DNA from: Richelia sinica FACHB-800
GTDB lineage: Bacteria; Cyanobacteriota; Cyanobacteriia; Cyanobacteriales; Nostocaceae
Assembly: GCF_014698825.1 (NCBI RefSeq)
Contig: NZ_JACJTT010000006.1
Span: forward strand, 1 to 64,000
DNA: 64,000 nucleotides
Direction of reading: 5' to 3'
The position numbers and the translations under genes were made by a program. The notes under the pieces were generated by a model. That model did no database searches and was not told the origin of the DNA. It worked only from the letters and a program-made list of their open reading frames with translations. Positions within the stretch are counted from its first letter, which is position 1. The number at the start of each line of letters is the position of its first letter. Positions 1 through 9,210 of the stretch are shown piece by piece.

Positions 1-88
1 TAAGTTGTTTTAACTGTTCATAATGCAGTCCTAATAATCTTTGAGATTCTTCAGGATTGTTATGAATATACTCGACTATGTTGCTCAT
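1..88 (-). CDS. Transposase-like N-terminal fragment (runs off the left edge)
   Basis: An open frame begins with ATG at 86-88 on the minus strand and runs out of the window after 29 codons. The start reads MSNIVEYIHNNPEESQRLLG, which resembles from memory the beginning of IS5-like cyanobacterial transposases with a helix-turn-helix followed by a DDE domain. Only the first 29 residues are visible, so neither catalytic residues nor terminal inverted repeats can be checked. It could equally be another small regulatory protein with the same N-terminal helix. Confidence 0.4.
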   Translation of the reverse strand, partial: MSNIVEYIHNNPEESQRLLGLHYEQLKQL

Positions 89-426
89 AATACCAGGGTA
101 GATACGCTATTTTATCTGGTTATATCATAATTTCATTCTTTTTCGGAGATGTCTATTAATCAAGATTACATAATCAAAAATGAGATACTTTATTTTATCA
201 ACCTAGTTCTATGCCCTACGGACAAACATATTATCAATAAGCACCAGGAATTTACCTGTAGCTTCACCTCAGGATGAGTGAAAATAACACCAGTAAATAT
301 ACATAAATTTTAAGATGATGATGTCAATCCAATTTATTGGTTTGTTTCTTGCCATGCCAAGACTATCCCTGATCCTCCATCAGGATTAATTCATAACATT
401 TGTGAAACATTGGAGTCGAATTTTCT
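89..426. other. Intergenic region between a leftward fragment and the kinase gene
   Basis: AT-rich spacer of 338 bases between divergently oriented genes, so it should hold both promoters. I see no convincing -35/-10 pair, no RNA gene and no clear inverted repeat that would mark the end of an insertion sequence. Confidence 0.5.
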
Positions 427-2028
427 ATGCCAGACCCCAATATTGGTCGCTTACTGGGAAAACGCTACCAGCTTCAGGATTTAATTGGTTCTGGAGCAAT
501 GGGTCGGGTTTATCGTGCTAAGGATATTTTGCTAGGAGGAGTGCCGGTTGCAGTTAAATTCCTCGCTTTATCTATGCAAAATGAAAAAATGCGTTTACAA
601 GAACGCTTTGAGCGAGAGGCAAAAACCTGTGCTTTACTTGGACAAAAAAGTATTCATATCGTCCGAGTCATGGATTATGGAGTAGATGAAAAGAATACTC
701 CATATTATGTCATGGAATATTTACAAGGACAAAGTTTAAGTAATGTCATCCGCGCTCAAAATTTGACGATTACTCGCTTCTTAAGTATGGCTCGTCAAAT
801 TGGGTTGGGGTTACAGTGTGCCCATGATGGTATTCCTGTGGATGGCAAAATTTATCCAATTATCCATAGAGATATTAAACCCAGTAATATCCTGGTGACA
901 CAAGACCCTAGTTTTGGTGAATTGGTCAAAGTCCTCGACTTTGGTATTGCTAAATTACTCATGTCGAACAGTGACCAAACTAAATTTTATCTAGGCACAT
1001 TAGCCTACTCTTCCCCTGAACAAATCGAAGGTAAAGAACTAGACAATCGCTCCGACATTTACAGTTTTGGAGTGATGATGTTTGAAATGTTGACTAGCAA
1101 AATGCCCTTAGTGGTATCAGCTAACTCTTTTGGTGCTTGGTACAAAGCCCATCAATTTGAAAAACCACGTTCCTTTGAGGAAGTAGCACCTAATTTACAA
1201 ATACCCAAGCCAATACAAGATTTGGTAATGAGTTGTTTAGCTAAAAAACCTGCTGAACGACCTCAAAGTATTCGAGAAATTATTAATGTTTTAGTTAATG
1301 TAGAACAAGAGGAAAAAACTCCCAATTCCAGCCCAGAAATTGAACCTGCTAATCAAACATTTGCCATCCCTCCTAAACCAGAAGTGAAGACTCGAACTAG
1401 CCTTCGAGTTCCTCCTGCACCCCCAGCAGAAAAAAGTGCCAAAACAGAAGTACGTTTATCTCAAGTTACAGATGATATTGCCCGCTTTGCTTCTTGGCCA
1501 CCCAATAAACCTATTGCCGATATTGTTTTTCCCCAGACCATTTATCACAACGGCGAAACTTCTGCCGCATTATGGGTGATGTTACCTAAGAGGGAAATTC
1601 AAAAGCGGTTAATCTGTACTCGTTATAATCAATTTCTGTTTCTAGCTGTACCTCATCCCATGCTGCTGTGGATCACGGTCATTTATAACCGTCAGCATGG
1701 TCCTAAATGGCTGCCTTACTACTTAGACCTCAAAAGTAATTTTGGCCAAGAAATAGTCCGCTTATTACAACATACTGGTCAGTACCGCTTGCTGTTTTTT
1801 GCCAGAGAATCTCCTAGTTACTGCTGCCATGTTTTACCGTCTAGTATTGCCCCGGCCCAACGCCAAAGGTTGCTAGATTGGCTCCAGGCTAGTCATAGTA
1901 TTAATGGTTCAGCTGATCCACAAATTAGTAAGAGCTTCCTGAAGCAAGAATATGAAAAAATAAAAGCACAAATCTTGAATAAGTTAGAAACGATTGATAC
2001 TGATTCTCCTTTTGACCTGTCTGGTTAG
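427..2028 (+). CDS. Serine/threonine protein kinase (Hanks type) with an uncharacterised C-terminal domain
   Basis: The N-terminal 290 residues form a complete eukaryotic-type kinase domain: glycine loop GSGAMGRVY at residues 21-29, ATP-binding lysine in VAVKF (K44), catalytic loop HRDIKPSNIL from residue 147, DFG at 171-173 and the SPEQ segment after the activation loop. It should phosphorylate Ser/Thr on cytoplasmic proteins. A proline-rich linker (about residues 300-350) leads to a roughly 180-residue C-terminal region that I do not recognise. There is no clear membrane helix, unlike many PknB-type kinases, so the enzyme is probably soluble. A PP2C phosphatase lies 1.2 kb downstream on the other strand, but nothing in the sequence proves that they are partners. 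Confidence 0.93.
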   Translation: MPDPNIGRLLGKRYQLQDLIGSGAMGRVYRAKDILLGGVPVAVKFLALSMQNEKMRLQERFEREAKTCALLGQKSIHIVRVMDYGVDEKNTPYYVMEYLQGQSLSNVIRAQNLTITRFLSMARQIGLGLQCAHDGIPVDGKIYPIIHRDIKPSNILVTQDPSFGELVKVLDFGIAKLLMSNSDQTKFYLGTLAYSSPEQIEGKELDNRSDIYSFGVMMFEMLTSKMPLVVSANSFGAWYKAHQFEKPRSFEEVAPNLQIPKPIQDLVMSCLAKKPAERPQSIREIINVLVNVEQEEKTPNSSPEIEPANQTFAIPPKPEVKTRTSLRVPPAPPAEKSAKTEVRLSQVTDDIARFASWPPNKPIADIVFPQTIYHNGETSAALWVMLPKREIQKRLICTRYNQFLFLAVPHPMLLWITVIYNRQHGPKWLPYYLDLKSNFGQEIVRLLQHTGQYRLLFFARESPSYCCHVLPSSIAPAQRQRLLDWLQASHSINGSADPQISKSFLKQEYEKIKAQILNKLETIDTDSPFDLSG

Positions 2029-2481
2029 CATCCCGATATTTGTTAAGCGACATTGAGTAATATGAAGTTTTATAAACAAAAGGTGTTTCTGCGGACAAGT
2101 TCTAGTTATATAAAATAGAGACCATAAAAATACTGGCTTTTTTAGTCCGTACCCCTGTATAGGATAATTCACTTTCTGTACTGAGTATAGAAGTGGTAAC
2201 TGTATGAGGGCGCAGCAGATATTGGTTCTAGTTGACTGTATGTTGTGCATTTATGGCTTTGGTGACAGCACAGGGTAATTTCCAGACTAGATATAGCAGA
2301 GATTACATGTGGTGTATACTCAAGTCTGTGCTGTTGTGTCTGGGATGAAATAAATCAAATACCAACTCTAGGTAATTGGTGGATTTTGAGCGAAGTTGAC
2401 GCCCCAGCATCCCCAGCCCTTTTCCTTCTTGGAACGGAGCAAGAGAAGGAGGTCGCCCACTGCGACACAAGGGTAACTAAT
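2029..2481. other. Intergenic region between convergent kinase and nblA genes
   Basis: About 450 bases with no ORF I would trust. An imperfect inverted repeat (CCTTCTTG ... CAAGAGAAGG) lies near 2424-2450 just beyond the nblA stop. It has no T-run, so I do not call it a terminator. Confidence 0.4.
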
Positions 2482-2679
2482 CTATGCCATAGTGGAGCCT
2501 GAATCTAGTCCCCACTGATGCTTGAGCAACTCCTTGTAAGTTGCCTCTCTAACTACCATCTGCTCATAGAGTTTGACGAGAAATTCCTTTGCTTGTTCAT
2601 GGCTCATTTCCTGGACTTGTGTAGCAAATGAACGGATATTGAATTGCTGTTCTAAGGAAAGTTCGATTGGTTGACTCAT
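2482..2679 (-). CDS. nblA: Phycobilisome degradation protein NblA
   Basis: 65 residues, the usual NblA size. The protein begins MSQPIELSLEQQF and contains the family core EQAKEFLVKLYEQMVVRE followed by LLKHQWG, the helical hairpin that dimerises, binds phycobiliproteins and targets them to ClpC-dependent proteolysis during nitrogen or sulfur starvation. In other cyanobacteria nblA is induced by starvation, often through NtcA and NblR. I searched upstream for a GTA-N8-TAC NtcA box and did not find one. The gene stands alone with long spacers on both sides, as expected for a separately controlled stress gene. Residues after HQWG (LDSGSTMA) are a short extension. Confidence 0.9.
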   Translation of the reverse strand: MSQPIELSLEQQFNIRSFATQVQEMSHEQAKEFLVKLYEQMVVREATYKELLKHQWGLDSGSTMA

Positions 2680-3047
2680 AGTGGATACCTAAAAAACAAC
2701 GCTAATGGTGATCGTGCTGAATCAGTAACCAGTAAGGATATAAATTTGGGTTGGGATTACCCCATACATTTGTTACTCCGTATTAAGAAAGATAACAATT
2801 GTTGGGCAAAATGCCCATATCCTTTTGGTGAATTTTTCAGCTTCGATAACTTGCACCTAACACTGCTGATATAGAACCCAAGTCAGCACGGGTAAATTCG
2901 GCAATAAACCTGTGATTTTGGGGATATAGCGGTTGCTCCTTTGTCTTTGGGAGAGACATAGGAGTGATAATAGAGGTATTAAGCGTGAATTATAGTCGCC
3001 ATACCTTATTAAGTGCAAGATGTCAAACTTCAAATTATCTAAATTTT

Positions 3048-3071
3048 ACCTCCTGAGGGAACTTAGGAGGT
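3048..3071. other. Strong stem-loop with 10-base arms
   Basis: Arms ACCTCCTGAG (3048-3057) and CTTAGGAGGT (3062-3071) pair along their full length if one G-U pair is allowed, with a GGAA loop. Flanking bases are A/T-rich but there is no canonical T-run on either strand. It may be a terminator, a processing site, or an operator in the long nblA upstream region. Confidence 0.45.
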
Positions 3072-3168
3072 TAAAAATATTTTTATCAATTTGTTATTTA
3101 TAAAAATGCTCAGGCTGAACAAAATCTTGAGTATATTTACTTTATACTGCTAGTCAGCAGTCAATTGC

Positions 3169-3192
3169 CAGTTGTTGCTCATGTGACAACTG
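3169..3192. other. Stem-loop just past the PP2C stop codon
   Basis: CAGTTGT (3169-3175) and ACAACTG (3186-3192) form a 7-bp perfect stem about 30 bases beyond the end of the minus-strand phosphatase gene. Position suggests a transcript-end structure, but no T-run follows. The same hexamers repeat around it (AACTGACAACTG), typical of small cyanobacterial intergenic repeats. Confidence 0.35.
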
Positions 3193-3222
3193 ACAACTGA
3201 AGTTGATAAGTAATTACCTAAT

Positions 3223-3957
3223 TTAGGAATTTTCTTCTAAAGCAACGAGGACGATGGTGATGTTATCGTGCCCCCCTTGTTCTTTTGCTGCTTCTACTAA
3301 TGATATGGCCGCTTTATCTAGCCAAGGTGTATCCTGAAGGTAGTTAGCAATTTGGGGATCAACGAGTTCTTCGGTTAAACCGTCGCTACATAACAGTAAG
3401 CGATCGCCTATTTGCAGGTCGAGGGGTTGAATATCAACTTGATTTAAGTCTTCACGTCCCAAACAACGGGAGAGAACATGGCGGAAAGGATGTAATCTCG
3501 CTTCATCAGCACTGAGATCGCCTGTTTTAATGGCTCTAGCTATCCAGGTATGGTCTTCTGTTATTTGCGACAATTCGGAGCCACGGAGGCGATATAAACG
3601 GGAATCGCCGACATGACCACACACAGGTGGTTCAGGATCGCGAAAAACTACAACCACTGCGGTTGTACCCATGTCAGCACGCTCAGGATTGCTTTGCTGG
3701 TCTTCTAAAATAGCTGTATTAGCTTCCCATAAGGCTTGCTCTACCAGTTGTGATGCTGACTTAGGTGATTCCCAGTGAGCAGCCAAATAGGCTTTGATTT
3801 GTTGTGTAGCAATGCGGCTGGCTTCTTCGCCTCCTGCATGACCACCCATACCGTCAGCAACTATGAAAAATCGCCCTTCAGGGTCTACATAGTAAGCATC
3901 TTGATTATTAGAACGAATAAGTCCCGGATCGGTACAACCCGTGAAAGTAATTTTCAT
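3223..3957 (-). CDS. PP2C-type Ser/Thr protein phosphatase (PphA/Stp1-like)
   Basis: 244 residues, the compact size of cyanobacterial PphA-type enzymes, with no extra domain. Metal-binding and catalytic motifs are complete: RSNNQDA (D20), VADGMGGHAGG (D35), GHVGDSR (D118), CSDGL (D192) and GGHDNIT (D231). It should remove phosphate from Ser/Thr residues using two or three Mg/Mn ions. The closest characterised relatives dephosphorylate the PII signal protein in unicellular cyanobacteria; that substrate is an inference here. The gene starts 17 bases after the stop of the upstream ABC1-kinase gene and is probably cotranscribed with it. Confidence 0.93.
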   Translation of the reverse strand: MKITFTGCTDPGLIRSNNQDAYYVDPEGRFFIVADGMGGHAGGEEASRIATQQIKAYLAAHWESPKSASQLVEQALWEANTAILEDQQSNPERADMGTTAVVVVFRDPEPPVCGHVGDSRLYRLRGSELSQITEDHTWIARAIKTGDLSADEARLHPFRHVLSRCLGREDLNQVDIQPLDLQIGDRLLLCSDGLTEELVDPQIANYLQDTPWLDKAAISLVEAAKEQGGHDNITIVLVALEENS

Positions 3958-3974
3958 AAATTTTGCGGAAACTA

Positions 3975-5660
3975 TTAATACATACGATCATAACGGTCAA
4001 GGCGTAACAGCAGACGAATCAGTATTACGGAGATTCCGGCCGCTATTAAACCAGCCAATACTGCTAACCATACATAATGATTAACTAATAGAATAGTGGC
4101 TGAAAGGGTAAATCCACTGATCATCAAGGCGTAGCTAGTTCCCAGTTGGATATTACTCTGCCTCCTGAGCAATCGCTCTGTTTCTACAGAACGAACGCGC
4201 AGACGAATATCGCCTCTTTCTAATTTTTCTAGTGTATCCTCTAACCTACGTGGTAATCCTAAGGCAGTGCTACTTACTTGTACTGCTTGCCGACTTAGTT
4301 CATTCAAGAAGCTATTCCCCTCTAACCCATTTTGATTGCTCATTAATTCCATTGCGTATGGCTTGGCAACTTCCATAAAATTAAATTCTGGATCTAAACC
4401 CTTGCCTACTCCTTCCAGGGTAGAGAAGGCGCGCATGACAAAGGTAAAGGTGGCAGGAAATCTAAAGGGCTGATCGTAAGCGATTTCATACAAATCGTCA
4501 CTAATGGCAGCTACAGATTGATTTTCAAAGGGTTTGTCCATGAAGTTGTCCAGCATGTACTGAACAGAACGACGGACGGGACCCATATCGTCTACGGGGG
4601 CAATGGCCCCCAAATCGATCAGGGATTGGACGACGCGATCGCCATTTTTCTGGGCGATGCCAAATAAAGTTTCCATCAGTCCTTCCCGGACGTTGGATTT
4701 AATTTTCCCCATCATGCCGAAATCATAGAAAATCAGTGCCCCATCAGCACTGACTGCTAGATTGCCTGGGTGGGGATCAGCGTGGAAGAAGCCGTTGTTG
4801 AGTAGTTGATGTAAGTATGCTTGAGCGCCATAGCGAGCGATCGCTTTACGGTCAATTCCTGCGGCTTCCAGGGCATCATATTGACTAATTTTAATCCCTG
4901 GCACATATTCCAAAGTCAACACCCTAGAGGAAGCATAACGCCAGTAAACCTTGGGAACCTTCACCCAACTGTAGGCACGAAAATTCCGCCGAAAGGCATC
5001 AGCATTGCGACCTTCATTCAGGTAATCTATTTCTTCCCAGAGAATGCGGCAACATTCCTCATAAATCCCGATCCAATCTCTTCCCCTCCCCCATTTGGGA
5101 TGGTTTTGAAAATAACGAGCGATTCCCTTAAGAATTTGTAAATCAATTTCAAAAAGTTTTTTTAATCCTGGACGCTGTACCTTGACAACTACTGCTTCTC
5201 CTGAATACAGTACCGCCTTATGTACTTGTCCTAAACTCGCTGCTGCTAGGGGTACTGGTTCAAAACTTTGAAAAAGCTCAGGAACTTTTTTCCCTAACTC
5301 CTGCTCAATAATGGCCTCTACTTGTTCATAACTAAATGCAGGTACTCTATCTTGTAACTTTGATAGTTCCTCTACATATTCGCTAGGAAAAATATCAGCG
5401 CGAGTAGAAAACAGCTGCCCAACTTTAATAAAAGTCGGCCCTAAGTCTAAAAGCGTGTTGCGAATCCAGATAGCTTGCGCCTTGCGTCTAGCTGCTTGCT
5501 TGGCTTCAGTCACACCGCCAGGGTAACTCCAAGCCTTGTTGTAACGCCAAATTTTGAACATCAAGGTCAAGACAAAAGACCAAATGTCAATAAAGCGCCG
5601 TTTGCTAGAGTAGTTTTCACGATTCCAACGGTAAGCTTTATCTGAATAATTTTTTTCCAT
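3975..5660 (-). CDS. ABC1/AarF/UbiB family atypical kinase
   Basis: The family signatures are all present (numbered from ATG at 5660): KVGQ ending at residue 82, alanine-rich loop AAASLGQVH at about 139-147, lysine in VVVKVQRPG, HADPHPGN at 293-300 and DFG at 313-315. Two hydrophobic C-terminal segments (about residues 495-550) look like membrane helices. ABC1 proteins act as ATPases/kinases in quinone metabolism and thylakoid lipid homeostasis. The frame stays open to a TTG at 5747, but the conserved region (KAYRWNRENYS) begins just after the ATG at 5660, so I prefer that start. Followed after 14-17 bases by the PP2C gene. Confidence 0.88.
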   Translation of the reverse strand: MEKNYSDKAYRWNRENYSSKRRFIDIWSFVLTLMFKIWRYNKAWSYPGGVTEAKQAARRKAQAIWIRNTLLDLGPTFIKVGQLFSTRADIFPSEYVEELSKLQDRVPAFSYEQVEAIIEQELGKKVPELFQSFEPVPLAAASLGQVHKAVLYSGEAVVVKVQRPGLKKLFEIDLQILKGIARYFQNHPKWGRGRDWIGIYEECCRILWEEIDYLNEGRNADAFRRNFRAYSWVKVPKVYWRYASSRVLTLEYVPGIKISQYDALEAAGIDRKAIARYGAQAYLHQLLNNGFFHADPHPGNLAVSADGALIFYDFGMMGKIKSNVREGLMETLFGIAQKNGDRVVQSLIDLGAIAPVDDMGPVRRSVQYMLDNFMDKPFENQSVAAISDDLYEIAYDQPFRFPATFTFVMRAFSTLEGVGKGLDPEFNFMEVAKPYAMELMSNQNGLEGNSFLNELSRQAVQVSSTALGLPRRLEDTLEKLERGDIRLRVRSVETERLLRRQSNIQLGTSYALMISGFTLSATILLVNHYVWLAVLAGLIAAGISVILIRLLLRLDRYDRMY

Positions 5661-5895
5661 AGGTTGTGCGTACCGTTGGGGTTTAACCGAATCACCAGTA
5701 AGAAAAGACACTCTGATTCCTAAACTTTTTAATCGACTTTGAGCCAAAACAGCCTTCAGTCAGGCAATTTTAGATTTGAGATTTTAGATGTTAATTTATT
5801 TTGCCCACAGGGTGAGGATAAATCACATCTATTTTTAGTTTCTATTCTCTCATCTGAAATTTCCAGACCGAAAAGCCCTGCATGGATATTGCCCA

Positions 5896-6213
5896 CTACA
5901 ATGAACTGTTACGATACTTTTGCAATTCAGTCCGTAACAAGGCGATTTCTGCCCGTAATTCATCGATTTCTGCTTGTAAGTCTAAAGAACCTGTAGCAGA
6001 TGTAGTAGTCCCTGTGGTGGTGCCAGAGGCTTCTGCGGCACGATTAGCGCGGGTAATTACTTCTTCTGTAAATTGGCGCAGTTGTTCTCTGGCTTCTGCA
6101 TCAAATTTACCAAATTCACTCAACGCATCGGTCAAGGCGACCTCTAGACGTTCATTAATTACTTCCGCTACTGCTCTACCAACAAAAAATGCTTGTACTA
6201 GTGGGTTAGTCAT
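5896..6213 (-). CDS. Small phasin-like coiled-coil protein, conserved in cyanobacteria
   Basis: 105 residues. The N-terminal half (VQAFFVGRAVAEVINERLE, then DALSEFGKFDAEAREQLRQF) is an amphipathic helix of the type seen in phasin/granule-associated proteins. A Thr/Ala/Gly linker follows, and then a C-terminal heptad-like coiled coil (LQAEIDELRAEIALLRTELQ). I recognise the family as a cyanobacterial conserved protein without a firm function. A role in granule or membrane surface binding is inference from the phasin-like look only. It sits upstream of the ABC1 gene on the same strand but with 235 bases between. Confidence 0.7.
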   Translation of the reverse strand: MTNPLVQAFFVGRAVAEVINERLEVALTDALSEFGKFDAEAREQLRQFTEEVITRANRAAEASGTTTGTTTSATGSLDLQAEIDELRAEIALLRTELQKYRNSSL

Positions 6214-6508
6214 AAAGTTTTGTTACGTTCCTCCGCAAGAGAATTATAGCTTGCCTAGATGCTGGGATGTTGCTATCTGACAGTTTTGCTGGGAATTACC
6301 TTGGTCAGAGATAGTTTCCATCTGGTAATTACTGCTTTATGGTAGCTATTAGTATAAAGAAATACATATTGTTGTTGAACTTTCTGCCAATCTGCAAATT
6401 CTACCTTTGGGCTATTAACATCACAGATAAACAGATAAGCTGAGAGAAGGGGCTAGGGCATGGGTATTGAGTTTAGAGAAGGAATGATCAAAAAGTCGAG
6501 GTGTCAGT

Positions 6509-6973
6509 ATGAGTAATTTATTAGATGAATCTCTGTCTCAGGAAATAGCCAAAAATATTAAAAGTAAAGCCAAAAAAGCTTTTGATAATGCTTATAAAGC
6601 GGCTTTGGTAACAGAAGGTGCTAAATATGTGCAAGGTTTTTTGGTGTTTCCTGGTAAACCTTATAAACCGATTGAACATGGTTGGTTGGAATTAGGGGAT
6701 GTAATTATTGACCCAACCTTACCTTATTTATCCCAAAATCCTCAGGATTTATGGTATTTCCCGGCGCAAATTCTCAGTGTAAAGAAATTGAAAGCCATCA
6801 TTGAGGAATCGAAAGAAGATTATCCAGAAGATGATCCTTTACCTATCTATGGTGCTGCACCCTATGAATATTATGGCGATGTGATGTTGGGGGGTCAGGA
6901 ATATTTGGCAGCTTTCCAAGCCGCAGAGGCAAAATGTAAAGAAATTAATGGTATTAAGTTTGAGCAAAACTAA
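6509..6973 (+). CDS. Conserved hypothetical protein, 154 residues
   Basis: No family I can name. The protein is soluble and mixed alpha/beta, with a Lys-rich N-terminus, a central segment GWLELGDVIIDPTLPY and a Tyr-rich C-terminal part (YGAAPYEYYGDVMLGGQEYL). The pattern of a name-like segment followed by 'DVIIDPT' recalls proteins that describe a substrate-entry cleft, but no catalytic residues stand out. Next gene (DUF2157) begins about 60 bases downstream on the same strand. Confidence 0.65.
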   Translation: MSNLLDESLSQEIAKNIKSKAKKAFDNAYKAALVTEGAKYVQGFLVFPGKPYKPIEHGWLELGDVIIDPTLPYLSQNPQDLWYFPAQILSVKKLKAIIEESKEDYPEDDPLPIYGAAPYEYYGDVMLGGQEYLAAFQAAEAKCKEINGIKFEQN

Positions 6974-7032
6974 AGCAACACTCAATTTGAACTGTGTCAA
7001 AATTCAGGAGTCAGAATAATGAGATTTTGACC

Positions 7033-8100
7033 ATGAAGATTGATAAACAAGATTTGGAATGGGCTGCTGGTCAAGGTTTAATTGATTTAGAGCAAGTAGA
7101 GCCTCTATGGCAAGCATTGGTTGAGCATAGAAGCGATCGCCCTGAACCCAAAACCGAAGGTATTCGTCCCCAATTTAACTTTGCTAATTTCGCTTTTTAT
7201 TTTGGTGCCTTAATTGTCATCTGTGCCATGACTTGGTTTATGAACCTGGGGTGGGAATCCTTTGGTGGTGGTGGCCTTTTTGTTTTAGCCTGTATTTATG
7301 CCTTATGCTTTGTCCTAGCAGGTGGAACCCTATGGGCTGGAGAAAATACCAAAATTGCTGGGGGACTGCTATATACCATTGCTGTGTCCATGACTCCTTT
7401 GGCTATTTATGGATTACAAAGAGTAACAGGATTTTGGCAGCAAAGTGATACTTGGGGATATCGAGATTTTTATACTTGGATTAAAGGCAGTTGGTTCTTG
7501 ATGGAGTTGGGAACTATTATCAGTGGATTAATTGCCTTGAAATATATCCGCTTTCCTTTTTTAACTGCCCCCATTGCCTTGTCTCTCTACCTGATGTCAA
7601 TGGATATTACTCCATTATTATTTGGTGGAAAGGAGTTTGATTGGGGACTGAGATTATTAGTATCCATGTGGTTTGGCATCGCTTGTTTAATAGTTGCCTA
7701 CCTGGTGGATATTCGCATCCGCAGACGTGATGGAGATTTTGCTTTTTGGTTGTATTTGTTTGGGTTAATGTCTTTTTGGTTTGGTCTAACTTTGCAGGGA
7801 GATAGTAATGAATTCCAAAAATTCATTTACTGTTTAATTAATTTAGGGTTAATGATACTCTCAGTATTGTTAAAACGCAAAGTTTTTATTGTCTTTGGAG
7901 CTATCGGCGTTTTTAGTTACTTCGGACATTTAGCCTATACAATCTTTCAAGATGCTGTATTATTCCCCTTTGCTTTAACGGTTTTAGGTATATTTATAAT
8001 TTATTTAGGAGTATTATATCAGCGTTATAGCACCAGGATTGAAACCTTCTTAGGGGATGTGCTGCCAGACAATATCAAACAAATGTTACCGCGAGAATAG
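7033..8100 (+). CDS. DUF2157-type multi-pass membrane protein
   Basis: A short soluble N-terminal segment (about 60 residues) precedes around ten hydrophobic helices, the layout of DUF2157 proteins, whose function is unknown. The frame is open from a GTG at 6994, but MKIDKQDLEWAAGQGLI at ATG 7033 matches the usual family start, where a helix of the form 'L..W...G.I' comes first. An AGGAG at 7006-7010 is too far from 7033 to decide the start. One HIP1-like site lies in the linker. Confidence 0.75.
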   Translation: MKIDKQDLEWAAGQGLIDLEQVEPLWQALVEHRSDRPEPKTEGIRPQFNFANFAFYFGALIVICAMTWFMNLGWESFGGGGLFVLACIYALCFVLAGGTLWAGENTKIAGGLLYTIAVSMTPLAIYGLQRVTGFWQQSDTWGYRDFYTWIKGSWFLMELGTIISGLIALKYIRFPFLTAPIALSLYLMSMDITPLLFGGKEFDWGLRLLVSMWFGIACLIVAYLVDIRIRRRDGDFAFWLYLFGLMSFWFGLTLQGDSNEFQKFIYCLINLGLMILSVLLKRKVFIVFGAIGVFSYFGHLAYTIFQDAVLFPFALTVLGIFIIYLGVLYQRYSTRIETFLGDVLPDNIKQMLPRE

Positions 8101-8159
8101 AATTCTTACGGAGAAGACTACAATTAAGAGATTGCCAATCATTTTGTTGAAAGTTATCA

Positions 8160-9200
8160 ATGGACAATCTACTCGAAAATTACAATCCCAGTGCGATCGC
8201 CGAAATGAATGGTAATCTCTTAGGATTGCCATTTAACTATGAATCTGCCAATTTAATCGTCTTTGCTGTGCCTTGGGAAGTCACAGTATCCTATGGTGGA
8301 GGAACTGCCAGCGCACCCCAACGGATTTTAGATGCTTCTTACCAAATCGATTTATTTGACCTTGATCATCCTGATGGTTGGAAACAGGGAATTTTCTTAG
8401 TAGAAATTCCGCAATATATTTTAGAAAAAAATGATTATTATCGCGAGGAAGCAACCAAAATTATTGAAAGACAAGCCTCAGGACAAGCATTAACAGAAGA
8501 ACCGGATTTAGTGCCTGTATTAAATGCTATTAATCAGGCTGGTGAGCAAGTCAATCAATGGTTATTTTCCCAGGCTCAAACAGCCATGAATTTGGGTAAA
8601 AAAGTGGCCGTAATTGGTGGTGATCACAGTTCACCCTTGGGTTATATGCAAGCATTGGCAACTAAATATGATGATTTTGGTATTCTCCATATAGATGCAC
8701 ATGCAGACTTACGTGCAGCCTATGAAGGATTTGAATTTTCCCATGCTTCCATCATGTTTAATGCCATCACAATTCCCGAAATTTCTAAGTTAGTGCAGGT
8801 GGGTTTACGGGATATTTGTTTGGATGAAATCGAAATCATTAATCAATCAAATGGACGCATCGTGGCTTATTATGATGCAACAATTAAACAACAGCAGTAT
8901 GGTGGTAAAACCTGGATTGATTTAGCCAAAGAAATCGTCAATAACTTACCAGAAAATGTTTATATCAGCTTTGATGTAGATGGTTTAGACCCGAAACTTT
9001 GTCCAAATACAGGTACTCCTGTTCCCGGTGGACTAGAGTTAGAGCAAACCTATTGCTTATTTAGAGAAGTCATAAATAGCGGGAGAAAAATTATCGGTTT
9101 TGATGTTTGCGAAGTGGGAAACAGCGAATGGGACGCTAATGTTGGTGCGCGAATAGTCTATAAATTGGCGAATTTGTTGGATTTATCCCATAAAAAATAA
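8160..9200 (+). CDS. Ureohydrolase family enzyme (agmatinase/arginase/guanidinase type)
   Basis: 346 residues with the full binuclear manganese site: GGDHSS (H156), HIDAHADLR (D179, H181, D183) and SFDVDGLDP (D272, D274). These enzymes hydrolyse a guanidino group to urea. The N-terminal part (GLPFNYESANLIVF, YGGGTASAPQRIL) matches the long cyanobacterial branch often annotated SpeB or arginase. Related cyanobacterial proteins have been shown to be nickel-dependent guanidine hydrolases, so agmatine, arginine and guanidine are all possible substrates and I do not choose a symbol. The Uma2 gene begins 10 bases downstream. Confidence 0.88.
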   Translation: MDNLLENYNPSAIAEMNGNLLGLPFNYESANLIVFAVPWEVTVSYGGGTASAPQRILDASYQIDLFDLDHPDGWKQGIFLVEIPQYILEKNDYYREEATKIIERQASGQALTEEPDLVPVLNAINQAGEQVNQWLFSQAQTAMNLGKKVAVIGGDHSSPLGYMQALATKYDDFGILHIDAHADLRAAYEGFEFSHASIMFNAITIPEISKLVQVGLRDICLDEIEIINQSNGRIVAYYDATIKQQQYGGKTWIDLAKEIVNNLPENVYISFDVDGLDPKLCPNTGTPVPGGLELEQTYCLFREVINSGRKIIGFDVCEVGNSEWDANVGARIVYKLANLLDLSHKK

Positions 9201-9210
9201 AAGTTACGCC

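Larger units (their letters stand above)
2680..3222. other. Long intergenic region upstream of nblA and downstream of the PP2C gene
   Basis: 543 bases that must contain the nblA promoter (minus strand). Two stem-loops stand out, at 3048-3071 and 3169-3192, listed separately. No RNA gene or credible ORF was recognised; the plus-strand frame at 2671-2874 has no coding character. Confidence 0.5.

Noticed and set aside
2671-2874. Plus-strand frame upstream of nblA
   Set aside because: Low-complexity residues without coding character, overlapping the nblA promoter region.
2680-2900. NtcA box controlling nblA
   Set aside because: No GTA-N8-TAC element with a well-placed -10 was found by eye.
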